Shown one piece after another: positions 1 to 6,231 of a stretch of DNA of 6,965 nucleotides. Numbering within the stretch: the stretch's first letter is position 1; every line of letters begins with the position of its first letter. Source of the stretch: JBGTIS01 sp041745535. Lineage in GTDB: Bacteria; Bacteroidota; Bacteroidia; Cytophagales; Cyclobacteriaceae. The translations under genes were made by a program, and so were the position numbers. The DNA lies in contig JBGTIS010000236.1 of the NCBI GenBank assembly GCA_041745535.1, positions 1 to 6,965 of the forward strand, given 5' to 3'. The notes under the pieces were generated by a model. It saw nothing but the letters and a program-made list of their open reading frames with translations. It ran no database searches and was not told the DNA's origin.

Positions 1-39
1 TATAAGGTTATTGTAAGGGTAAATTACCGCTTTAACTGA
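1..39 (+). CDS. Possible C-terminal end of an upstream protein (outer-membrane barrel-like tail), partial
   Basis: Frame 1 is open from the left edge to a TGA at 37-39 and encodes the twelve residues YKVIVRVNYRFN. Odd-numbered residues are all hydrophobic or aromatic (Y, V, V, V, Y, F) and even ones are mostly polar or charged (K, I, R, N, R, N). The phenylalanine is next to last. Such an alternating, aromatic-ending strand is typical of the last beta strand of outer-membrane barrel proteins, including TonB-dependent receptors, which Bacteroidota have in large numbers. The other two + frames stop within the first 15 bases. Twelve residues cannot identify a family and the frame may be open by chance, so this is a suggestion only. 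If real, it would be co-directional with the hydrolase gene starting at 278. Confidence 0.35.
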   Translation, partial: YKVIVRVNYRFN

Positions 40-180
40 AAATTGTTAGCCGATCAGAACTGTTAAAATTGATGACCTAAATTAATTATTTCCTCCTGAT
101 TTATATGGGTGTAAATGCGACAATAGAAGGGTGGTTTGATCCATTGTTCCTGTTGTGCTAACCGAACATGCCGGCTTTGA

Positions 181-210
181 TGCATGCAGTCATTTTGTAA
201 ATTGCGCAAT
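181..210. repeat. Two short perfect palindromes upstream of the acetylesterase gene
   Basis: TGCATGCA at 181-188 and ATTGCGCAAT at 201-210 are both perfect inverted repeats. Their centres (184.5 and 205.5) are 21 bases apart, close to two helical turns, so a protein bound at both would lie on the same face of the DNA. They overlap the candidate promoter elements, which would suit a repressor or activator of the downstream hydrolase genes. Short palindromes also arise by chance, and no known regulator motif was recognised. Confidence 0.3.
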
Positions 211-222
211 CAATTATTTTTT
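194..222 (+). promoter_or_regulatory. Possible Bacteroidota-type promoter for the acetylesterase gene
   Basis: TTTG at 194-197 is followed after 17 bases by TATTTTTT at 215-222. The second element matches five of the six fixed bases of the Bacteroidota -7 element TAnnTTTG, but the spacing is slightly shorter than the usual 19 or so. An alternative pairing is TTTG at 176-179 with TAAATTG at 198-204. Either would give a leader of roughly 50-70 bases before the ATG at 278. The two options overlap and neither is a full match, so confidence is low. Confidence 0.27.
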
Positions 223-277
223 TCCATACCATAAAAGTTGTATACTCGTTGGGTAGCACCAGAAAATCTGAAAAAGC

Positions 278-1828
278 ATGAAATTCAATTCCCTTATTGT
301 CCTTATTCTTTTTTTCATATCTACTGTAATTGCCCAGGCAGCTGTCACCTTGCCGGATATTATAACTGAGGGTATGGTTTTGCAACGCGAACAGAAAGTA
401 CCGGTTTGGGGTACCGCTGATCCGGGCGAAGCCATTACGGTACGGTTTGCCGGTCAGGAAATAAAGTGCACTGCCGATCAGGAAGGAAAATGGAAGCTAT
501 ACCTGAATGCGATGCCAGCCAACGCAAAACCCGCTACCATGGAAATTATTGGGAAAAATACCATTCAGCTGAATAATATTCTGGTGGGGGAGGTCTGGCT
601 ATGCGCCGGGCAGTCCAACATGCAGCGTACTTTATCACAAACGGCCAGAGGCGAGAAGGTGCGGGCTGGGGCACTGCATCCTTTGATCCGGTTATTTAAT
701 GTAAGCCGTGAGGTTGCTTTTCAACATGAAACGGGTCCTTTGGCAACCTGGCAGCCCTGTACGCCTGCCACGGTCAGGGAATTTTCCGCTGCCGGGTATT
801 ATTTCGGCGTGGCACTGCAAAATGAACTGGGTGTGCCAGTCGGATTAATCAATGCTTCTTTTGGTGGCTCACAAGCCGAAGCCTGGACGCCGGTCGAGTA
901 TTTGAGCGCTTCACCTGATTTGCGACCTACGGTCGATCGTGAGAAAATCTGGGAAAAGGAACGCCCGTTTGTACAGGCGAAATACGATGAAGACATGCGC
1001 GCGTTCCAGGCCGCTGTAAAACAGGCCAGACAGGAAGGAAATGAACGGCCACGACGACCCGGCGTACCGGATGCCCTGCGGGAATACCGCATTGCTGCCT
1101 CCATTTATACTACCATGATAGAACCGCTCATTCCTTTTGAACTGCGGGGTGTATTGTGGTACCAGGGTGAATCGAATCAGGATCGCGCTGAACAGTATGA
1201 ACTGCTGTTGACTACCATGATCAGGTCCTGGCGTGATCGGTGGGAGCGGCCTGACCTGCCCTTCGGTATTGTACAACTGCCCAATTTTCAGGCGGTGGCA
1301 GCGGAACCACTCGATAAACCCTGGGGGCACCTGCGGGAAGCCCAGCGCCGAGTGGCAGGCAAAACTCCCCACACCGGATTAATTGTTACCATCGACATCG
1401 GGGCGGCTAACGACATACATCCCAAAAATAAACTGGATGTAGGCAAACGTATGTTTTACTGGGCCATGGCCGATGTATACGGAAAAGATATGCAGGCTTC
1501 AGGCCCGATGTTGGAAAAGGCAGAAACAGAAGGCGCTAAAATGATCCTGCATTTCAATGAGGTAGGGGAAGGGTTGCAAATAAAAAATGGCGATACACTT
1601 AAGGAATTTGCCATAGCCGGTGCCGACCAGCACTGGTACTGGGCACAGGCCAAAATTGTGGGAAAAGATAAAGTTGAGGTATGGGCTGAACAGGTACCCA
1701 ACCCCGTGGCCGTTCGATATGCATTTAATCCGAATCCGGAAAATCCGAACCTGACCAACCACTCAGGGTTACCCGCATCACCCTTTCGTACCGACGACTG
1801 GTGGGGACCTACCCAGGGGAAGCGATAA
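278..1828 (+). CDS. Secreted sialate O-acetylesterase-like SGNH hydrolase
   Basis: This 516-residue protein is predicted to remove O-acetyl groups from sialic acids or other glycans outside the cytoplasm. A signal peptide spans residues 1-21 (K2, hydrophobic core, cleavage likely after AQA). Next comes an N-terminal beta domain with the opening typical of the family (LPDIITEGMVLQR, 25-37). The SGNH core carries GQSNM at 111-115 (nucleophile Ser113), a glycine block NASFGGS at 192-198, WYQGESN at 294-300, and D379-I-H381 as the probable catalytic Asp/His pair. A charged helical insert lies at about 216-270. The C-terminal GLPASPFRTDDW (497-508) is also characteristic. The ATG at 278 is chosen because it opens the signal peptide; it follows an A-rich stretch without a Shine-Dalgarno sequence. 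The protein looks intact. The deacetylase gene follows 67 bases downstream. Sialate specificity is a family label; xylan or other acetylated glycans are equally possible substrates. Confidence 0.9.
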   Translation: MKFNSLIVLILFFISTVIAQAAVTLPDIITEGMVLQREQKVPVWGTADPGEAITVRFAGQEIKCTADQEGKWKLYLNAMPANAKPATMEIIGKNTIQLNNILVGEVWLCAGQSNMQRTLSQTARGEKVRAGALHPLIRLFNVSREVAFQHETGPLATWQPCTPATVREFSAAGYYFGVALQNELGVPVGLINASFGGSQAEAWTPVEYLSASPDLRPTVDREKIWEKERPFVQAKYDEDMRAFQAAVKQARQEGNERPRRPGVPDALREYRIAASIYTTMIEPLIPFELRGVLWYQGESNQDRAEQYELLLTTMIRSWRDRWERPDLPFGIVQLPNFQAVAAEPLDKPWGHLREAQRRVAGKTPHTGLIVTIDIGAANDIHPKNKLDVGKRMFYWAMADVYGKDMQASGPMLEKAETEGAKMILHFNEVGEGLQIKNGDTLKEFAIAGADQHWYWAQAKIVGKDKVEVWAEQVPNPVAVRYAFNPNPENPNLTNHSGLPASPFRTDDWWGPTQGKR

Positions 1829-1895
1829 CCCTTACAAAAAACTATTAATCATTTCAAATTATACTATATATTTAAGAATTATATAATCATTCTAC

Positions 1896-2684
1896 ATGAT
1901 CTGTTCAATACTAAAACGCCTGATGCTGGCCGGTCTGTTCCTGATACTGGCTGCTTTGCCCACTTATGCCCAGCTTGTTACCCAACCCATACCCGATAAA
2001 CTGGTGGTACTTACCTTCGACGATGCCGTAAGCACCCATGCCACTTTTGTGGCGCCTTTACTGAAGAAGTATGGGTTTGGCGGTACCTTTTTCGTTTGTG
2101 AGTTTCCACCCGATTTTGACGACAAGCGGAAGTACATGCGCTGGGAGCAAATACAGGAACTCAGCGAAATGGGTTTTGAAATCGGGAACCATACCTGGCA
2201 TCATACCCACCTGAACGAAATGAATGAAGCACAATTGAATGAAGAGCTGGCTTTTATAGAAAAAAAATGCGCGGCACTGGGCATTGAAAAGCCGGTGAGT
2301 TTTGCCTATCCGGCCTATTTGACCGATCCGAAAGCCATAGAAATCCTGAAAGCCCGAGGATACCAGTGGGCCAGGGTAGGGGGCGGCCTGGCCTACGAAC
2401 CTGAAAAACAACACCCTTATCTGATCCCAAGTGCCAGTACCACCGGCGATGACAAAGCGCGGGTAATGGAAGCCATTCAACAGGCCAAAGACGGAAAAAT
2501 TGTAGTGCTTACCGTCCATGGCGTACCCGATTATGCCCACGACTGGGTAACCACGCCACCGGCCTTGTTTGAAGAATATTTGCAATACCTGAAAGACAAC
2601 GATTATACGGTAATTGCGCTGAAAGACCTGGTAAAATACGTGGATCCGGAAAAAGCATTTCACCAGCTTAAACCTGAATTCTGA
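1896..2684 (+). CDS. Secreted polysaccharide deacetylase (NodB homology domain, CE4-like)
   Basis: This 262-residue enzyme is predicted to hydrolyse acetyl groups from sugar residues of a polysaccharide using a bound divalent metal. A signal peptide occupies residues 1-25 (basic K7/R8, hydrophobic core, cleavage after TYA). NodB motif 1 is TFDD at 40-43 (D42 likely base, D43 metal ligand). Motif 2 is HTWHH at 99-103, giving metal ligands H99 and H103. Motif 3 is FAYP at 136-139, and the C-terminal motif is LTVHGVPD at 205-212, with H208 as the likely catalytic acid. All key residues are present. The domain fills almost the whole mature protein, so there is no obvious binding module. The 67-base gap upstream is AT-rich and includes TATATTTA at 1867-1874, a partial -7 element without a matching TTTG, so co-transcription with the acetylesterase is as likely as a separate promoter. 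Substrate (chitin, peptidoglycan, xylan or an exopolysaccharide) cannot be read from the sequence. Confidence 0.92.
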   Translation: MICSILKRLMLAGLFLILAALPTYAQLVTQPIPDKLVVLTFDDAVSTHATFVAPLLKKYGFGGTFFVCEFPPDFDDKRKYMRWEQIQELSEMGFEIGNHTWHHTHLNEMNEAQLNEELAFIEKKCAALGIEKPVSFAYPAYLTDPKAIEILKARGYQWARVGGGLAYEPEKQHPYLIPSASTTGDDKARVMEAIQQAKDGKIVVLTVHGVPDYAHDWVTTPPALFEEYLQYLKDNDYTVIALKDLVKYVDPEKAFHQLKPEF

Positions 2685-2710
2685 ACCTTATCTCATTAAA
2701 AGCGCTGCTA

Positions 2711-4870
2711 TTACGTTTTTAACTTCCGCTTCAGCAATTGCGCATTAATGGCTACTATTATGGTACTTAAGCTCATAAAAACAGCCCCAATCGCTGGCCC
2801 CAAAACAAATCCGGAAGAATAGAGCACCCCGGCTGCGAGCGGAATGGCAAAAGTGTTGTAACCTGTAGCCCATACCAGGTTTTGAATCATTTTGTTATAG
2901 GTAGCTTTGCCGAATAAAATAAGGTTGGCAATATCCTGCGGGTTGCTGTTCACAAGAATAATATCTGCTGTTTCAGCGGCCACGTCTGTACCGGAACCTA
3001 CCGCGATTCCTACATTGGCCTGGGCCAGTGCAGGGGCATCGTTCACACCATCGCCCGTCATGGCCACAAACTCACCTTTCGCCTGAAGCTCTTTTACAAT
3101 CTCAACTTTTTGATGAGGCAATACTTCGGAATAATATCCATCCAGTCCCAATTCTTCGCTCACGGCTTTGGCTACCACCTCATTATCACCTGTAGCCATC
3201 ATCACCTTGATGTTGTTATTTTTGAAAACTTTAATAGCTTCAGCACTTTCCGGTCTGATTTCATCGGACAGCGCGATGTATCCGGCCAGTTTGTTTTCTA
3301 TCAGAATGAACACCACCGTTTCAGCGGCATTTCCAAAAGCACCCTCCGGAATGGCTATTTTTTTATCTTTCAGATAGCCCGGGCTAACAATCTTTACAGC
3401 TTTCCCTTCCACATTGGCCTCCACCCCTTTGCCGGTAATGGCATTGAAATTTTCAGGCTTCGGAATGGCTATTTTCTTCTCTTTTACTTTATTGATAATC
3501 CCAACGGCAATCGGGTGCTCGGAACTCTGCTCCAGGGCGCTGGATAATCTCAACAGTTCATCAGCCGAATATTGTGTGTCAATCATCTCTATCCGGGTAA
3601 CACCGAAATCCCCTTTGGTTAGCGTTCCGGTTTTATCAAAGACCAAGGCAGAAATTTTCCTGGATTCTTCAAAGGCAGTCCGGTTTCGTATTAACAAACC
3701 ATTTTGGGCGGAAACAGCCGTAGATATGGCTACTACCAGGGGTATGGCTAAGCCTAAGGCATGCGGACAGGCAATCACCATAACGGTTACCATTCTTTCC
3801 AGTGCATACACGAAGGGAAATCCTAAAAACAGCCACACAGCAAGTGTACCAAAACCAATAGCCAATGCCACATAGGTTAGCCATTTGGCTGCACGGTCAG
3901 AAAGGTTCTGCATTTTAGATTTAGACTTTTGTGCCTCCTGCACAAGCGTAATCACTTTATTCAGGTAGCTGTCCTTACCGGTATGTGCTACCTTTACCCT
4001 GAGCGAACTATTGCCATTGAGCGAACCGCCAATCACTTTATTGTTGAATCCTTTTTTCACCGGTTTTGATTCACCCGTCAGCATAGATTCATTCAGGTAA
4101 CTTTCCCCTTCCATGATGATGCCGTCAGCCGGCACTTTTTCTCCGGGTTTAATAAGAATGATATCACCCATGGCAAGGTCTTCCAGTTTTACATCCTCTA
4201 CCGTATCGCCTTTTACCCGGTGTGCTTCAGAAGGCATCATGCTTACCAGTAGTTGTAAGGCTTTAGAGGCTCCAAGCACAGACTTCATTTCCAGCCAGTG
4301 GCCTAATAACATGATGACGATTAAAGTAGCTAACTCCCAGAAAAAATCCTCTCCCTGCAGGCCGAATACCGTAGCAGCACTATAAAAATAAGCCACGCTG
4401 ATGGCCATAGAAATCAGGGTCATCATACCAGGTGCCCCTTCGGCCAATTCGTCTTTTAATCCCTTTAAAAAAGGCCAGCCTCCATAAAAATAAACCACTG
4501 TGGACAGGGCAAACAGGATATAAGCATTACCGGGCAGCAGCCATTCATATCCGAAGAATCCCTGGATCATTGGGGAAAAAACCAATATGGGTATGGTGAG
4601 GATCAGGGAAATCCAAAACCGTTTTTTAAAATCCTCTATCATCATTTTATGATGGTCATGGCCGGGCATTCCCATAGGAATACTACCATGATCGGCGTGG
4701 CGCATTGTACTATGGTCCATTTTTGAATGGTCCATCTTGCCGTGATCTATGGCGGCTTCATGCCCATGCAAGGTTTTTTCAATAAGTTTTTCCTCTAACG
4801 CTTCCTCTTTTTCATGTGCTTCTTGTCTGGAAGGGTTTTCATGGCCGGGTTGCTGGTGTTTATTTTCCAT
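2711..4870 (-). CDS. copB: CopB-type (P1B-3) copper/silver-translocating P-type ATPase
   Basis: This 719-residue inner-membrane pump is predicted to export copper or silver at the expense of ATP. The first 75 residues contain 13 histidines and a short repeat (KMDHSKMDHSTM, 45-56); this His/Met-rich tail replaces the usual CxxC metal-binding domain. Helices follow at about 85-105, 114-133, 148-170, 176-195, 330-350 and 358-385. Functional motifs are TGES 265-268 (actuator), CPH 368-370 (transport site), DKTGT 412-416 (phosphorylated Asp412), HP 452-453, and GDGVND 606-611. N664 with YN 671-672 in helix 7 and MSLST 699-703 in helix 8 complete the P1B-3 pattern. CPH rather than CPC or SPC separates it from CopA and zinc pumps. 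Known P1B-3 pumps prefer Cu(II), Cu(I) or Ag(I); which applies here is not determinable. The gene appears complete, ends 26 bases from the convergent deacetylase gene, and has a 396-base upstream gap, suggesting its own promoter. Confidence 0.93.
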   Translation of the reverse strand: MENKHQQPGHENPSRQEAHEKEEALEEKLIEKTLHGHEAAIDHGKMDHSKMDHSTMRHADHGSIPMGMPGHDHHKMMIEDFKKRFWISLILTIPILVFSPMIQGFFGYEWLLPGNAYILFALSTVVYFYGGWPFLKGLKDELAEGAPGMMTLISMAISVAYFYSAATVFGLQGEDFFWELATLIVIMLLGHWLEMKSVLGASKALQLLVSMMPSEAHRVKGDTVEDVKLEDLAMGDIILIKPGEKVPADGIIMEGESYLNESMLTGESKPVKKGFNNKVIGGSLNGNSSLRVKVAHTGKDSYLNKVITLVQEAQKSKSKMQNLSDRAAKWLTYVALAIGFGTLAVWLFLGFPFVYALERMVTVMVIACPHALGLAIPLVVAISTAVSAQNGLLIRNRTAFEESRKISALVFDKTGTLTKGDFGVTRIEMIDTQYSADELLRLSSALEQSSEHPIAVGIINKVKEKKIAIPKPENFNAITGKGVEANVEGKAVKIVSPGYLKDKKIAIPEGAFGNAAETVVFILIENKLAGYIALSDEIRPESAEAIKVFKNNNIKVMMATGDNEVVAKAVSEELGLDGYYSEVLPHQKVEIVKELQAKGEFVAMTGDGVNDAPALAQANVGIAVGSGTDVAAETADIILVNSNPQDIANLILFGKATYNKMIQNLVWATGYNTFAIPLAAGVLYSSGFVLGPAIGAVFMSLSTIIVAINAQLLKRKLKT

Positions 4871-4924
4871 ATTATTAAAAGGTATGAGGCAGATCCTATT
4901 TATTTTGATTTTTCACAATTTAAT

Positions 4925-4936
4925 ATTACTTGTAAT
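4925..4936. promoter_or_regulatory. Palindrome upstream of copB, possible operator
   Basis: ATTAC and GTAAT form an inverted repeat separated by two bases, lying 55 bases upstream of the copB start codon. That is a plausible place for a regulator of a metal-export pump to bind near a promoter. It does not match a copper-responsive operator that I know (CopY, CueR or CsoR types), and AT-rich DNA gives such repeats by chance. Confidence 0.25.
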
Positions 4937-5162
4937 TCATAATAAAATCCGCCCTGTCCCCTGTGTAAATTTATGAGGTTTTTTTAATGTTGATGTGTGG
5001 CAGGTTCCTTTTTATCAATAGAAATGTTTGGGGTGACCAAAATGGATTTATTTCTCCTTCATTTTTTCTTTGTTTTTCATCATGGTTTTTTTAAGTGATA
5101 TTTTACGGAGTAAAAGTAAAATATGGGAAACTGACCTAAGATGATAGTTGTCATCGGAACAT

Positions 5163-5176
5163 ATGATTTAAATCAA
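5163..5176. promoter_or_regulatory. FNR/Crp-family-like binding site
   Basis: The 14 bases ATGATTTAAATCAA match nine of the ten fixed positions of the FNR box TTGAT-N4-ATCAA. The inner 12 bases (5164-5175) are a perfect palindrome. A second, looser inverted repeat, GATGA-N6-TCATC, lies beside it at 5140-5155. The only downstream target on the - strand is copB, whose start codon is about 290 bases away; no + strand gene follows. If functional, it would tie metal export to oxygen or redox state, or be left over from a missing gene. The match to the classical FNR consensus is seen; that a Bacteroidota regulator uses it is inference. Confidence 0.38.
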
Positions 5177-5266
5177 TTCTCGATAATCATTCCAGGCGAT
5201 AAAGCAGAGATGATATGGAGGTTTTGTATCGGAAACTATCTGAAAAGTTTTACCTGTTGATTATCT

Positions 5267-5485
5267 TCAGCAGCAGTTCGTCTTACCCGAATCCTGAACT
5301 GGCGGACATGGTACTGAGCCATAAGAACAATATACACAGCAATCGCCAGCTTTGGGTTTCAATACAGTACCACAGTTTTCGCACTCATAAAAATACTGGC
5401 ACGCATCTGTAGGCATGGTTTCATCTTGTTGGTAGCCGCAATTGGGGCAGGTAATGGTGGATTTTAATATAATGTTTTTTTCCAT
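5267..5485 (-). CDS. GDCCVxC-family small cysteine-rich protein
   Basis: This 72-residue protein contains the diagnostic GDCCVYCSYGSVPCPP block at 47-62, which I recognise as the GDCCVxC family, some of whose members are selenoproteins with selenocysteine in place of one cysteine. This copy uses cysteine throughout, 11 in total: C13 and C16 (CPNC), C29, C35 and C38 (CENC), C49, C50, C53, C60, and a terminal C71-C72 pair. The CPNC and CENC pairs suggest a small zinc-ribbon-like fold, with the GDCCVxC block as a separate thiol site. There is no signal peptide or membrane segment, so it should be cytoplasmic. It lies 92 bases downstream of the MerTP gene on the same strand, fitting a role in binding or passing on Hg(II) or another soft metal after import, but no activity is established. 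The ATG follows AT-rich DNA with no Shine-Dalgarno sequence; the stop is TGA directly after the terminal cysteines. Confidence 0.86.
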   Translation of the reverse strand: MEKNIILKSTITCPNCGYQQDETMPTDACQYFYECENCGTVLKPKAGDCCVYCSYGSVPCPPVQDSGKTNCC

Positions 5486-5496
5486 TTGATAGGTTT

Positions 5497-5533
5497 GTTT
5501 AACAATAAATTATACCATGTGAGAAATGTCAAA
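5497..5533 (-). promoter_or_regulatory. Weak promoter candidate before the GDCCVxC gene
   Basis: On the - strand TTTG (5533-5530) begins the stretch and TGGTATAAT (5517-5509) follows, an extended -10-like sequence, then ATTTATTG. The Bacteroidota -7 element is met only in part (TAATTTAT) and the spacing is 17. A near-palindrome TTGTT-A-AACAA (5505-5495) lies just downstream, close to where transcription would start. It could give the gene its own transcript independent of merTP. The evidence is suggestive only. Confidence 0.22.
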
Positions 5534-5540
5534 GGCCATG

Positions 5541-5574
5541 GCAGGGTATGAAAATACCATGCTTTTTTGCATAC
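5541..5574. other. Hairpin with T tract and competing stem in the merTP-GDCCVxC gap
   Basis: GCA-G-GGTAT (5541-5549) pairs with ATACC-A-TGC (5554-5562) around a GAAA loop, an eight-pair stem with one mismatch, followed on the + strand by six T residues (5563-5568). That looks like an intrinsic terminator for + strand RNA, although no + strand gene lies upstream nearby. On the - strand it begins 15 bases after the merTP stop codon and lacks a following U tract. GTATG (5546-5550) can also pair with CATAC (5570-5574), a mutually exclusive stem. It may be an RNA processing or stability element between the two genes, or stop antisense transcription. Confidence 0.35.
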
Positions 5575-5577
5575 TTT

Positions 5578-6207
5578 CTATTTTTCTGAATGGGTAATGG
5601 TTTGGTTTGCTGTAACTGTATAACCTGTCCGGTTAATGGCCGCTTCTATATCGGCCAGTGCTACCTTACTTTTGTCATATGCTACCCGCGCATCAGCATT
5701 TTCATAACTGGCCTTTACCGAAACAATGCCCTGAAGTTTGTTTACCTCGTTTTCAACATGGGCCGCACAACCCTGACAGGTCATGCCACTGATCGAGAAC
5801 CGAGCGGTTTTAATATGATCAGCCTGTACCACGATTATCTCTTTGTTATTTGCTGATGGGTAGAATACATCCGCATAATAGGGAAAAGCAAGCATGACAG
5901 CCGCAAAAACGGTTACCAAAACCAGCAGCTTTTTCGATTGCCAGAAAGCGGGTTTTTCATCCCCTTCACATGCGCATGCTATGTTGTCAGCCTTAGCAGG
6001 TTGAAGCTTCTGATACCAGGCAAAACCCAGAATAAGCAACGTAATCCCAATCAAATAAGGGCGTGCCGGTTCCAGCCATGAAAATGTGGCAGCGGTACCG
6101 GTAATCCCCGCAACCAGGGCTAGTACCGGGGTTATACAGCACAGAGAAGCCCCAACGGCTGTTAATACCCCTGCCAATGCCAAACGATTTGATTTTTGAG
6201 GGTTCAT
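5578..6207 (-). CDS. merTP: Mercuric transport protein MerTP (MerT-MerP fusion)
   Basis: This 209-residue inner-membrane protein is predicted to take up Hg(II). Residues 1-115 form the MerT part: helix 1 (about 10-35) carries the vicinal pair C23-C24, helix 2 spans about 48-66, the cytoplasmic loop holds C78 and C80 (ACAC), and helix 3 spans about 92-112. Residues 133-200 form a MerP/heavy-metal-associated domain with GMTCQGC at 141-147 (C144, C147). With the N-terminus inside, three helices place this domain in the periplasm, where it would catch Hg(II) and pass it to the helix-1 pair and then to the loop cysteines. Such fusions are usual in Bacteroidota in place of separate merT and merP. 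The gene starts 24 bases after the end of the 178-residue membrane protein gene, so the two are probably co-transcribed. No mercuric reductase lies in the window. The protein is complete and all expected cysteines are present. Confidence 0.93.
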   Translation of the reverse strand: MNPQKSNRLALAGVLTAVGASLCCITPVLALVAGITGTAATFSWLEPARPYLIGITLLILGFAWYQKLQPAKADNIACACEGDEKPAFWQSKKLLVLVTVFAAVMLAFPYYADVFYPSANNKEIIVVQADHIKTARFSISGMTCQGCAAHVENEVNKLQGIVSVKASYENADARVAYDKSKVALADIEAAINRTGYTVTANQTITHSEK

Positions 6208-6231
6208 ATCCGGGTTGCTTGTTCGGGTTTT

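Larger units (their letters stand above)
4871..5266. other. 396-base intergenic region upstream of copB
   Basis: No credible protein gene was found here on either strand. The region is AT-rich, with T tracts at 4979-4985 and 5085-5092. It holds an imperfect FNR/Crp-like box at 5163-5176 and a spaced inverted repeat GATGA...TCATC at 5140-5155. It also holds a palindrome ATTAC-TT-GTAAT at 4925-4936, and a tiny - strand reading frame of 11 codons (5048-5083) whose product is nearly half lysine. The size is large beside the 24-92 base gaps between the neighbouring - strand genes. It may be a long regulated leader for copB or the remains of a lost gene. No convincing TTTG / TAnnTTTG promoter and no clear terminator for the gene ending at 5267 could be picked out by eye. 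Confidence 0.6.

Noticed and set aside
911..1372. A 153-codon - strand open frame within the acetylesterase gene
   Set aside because: It lies opposite a gene with intact catalytic motifs and has no recognisable domain or sensible composition; it is an antisense shadow.
1878..1887. Palindrome ATTATATAAT just before the deacetylase start
   Set aside because: It consists only of A and T in an AT-rich spacer, so it is likely by chance, and it lies too close to the ATG for a normal promoter with a leader.
2058..2663. A 201-codon - strand open frame opposite the polysaccharide deacetylase
   Set aside because: The + strand frame carries all NodB motifs; the antisense translation is rich in Phe and Gly with no coherent domain.
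2685..2710. Bidirectional terminator between the convergent deacetylase and copB genes
   Set aside because: The 26-base gap contains no hairpin with a flanking T tract that could be seen by eye.
3414..3875. A 153-codon + strand open frame within copB
   Set aside because: It is antisense to the P-domain and transport-helix region of an intact ATPase and shows no independent family signature.
5182..5264. Inverted repeat GATAATC / GATTATC flanking the 3' end of the GDCCVxC gene
   Set aside because: The arms are seven bases long and about 70 bases apart in AT-rich DNA; this is expected by chance and no T tract follows.
5261..5269. The GDCCVxC gene's TGA stop as a selenocysteine codon
   Set aside because: The family includes selenoproteins, but the known site lies within the GDCCVxC block, which is all cysteine here. 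Reading through the TGA adds only one arginine codon before TAA, and no downstream SECIS-like hairpin is evident.
5215..5412. A 65-codon + strand open frame overlapping the GDCCVxC gene
   Set aside because: The opposite strand encodes a recognised conserved motif; this frame is low-information and has no family signature.
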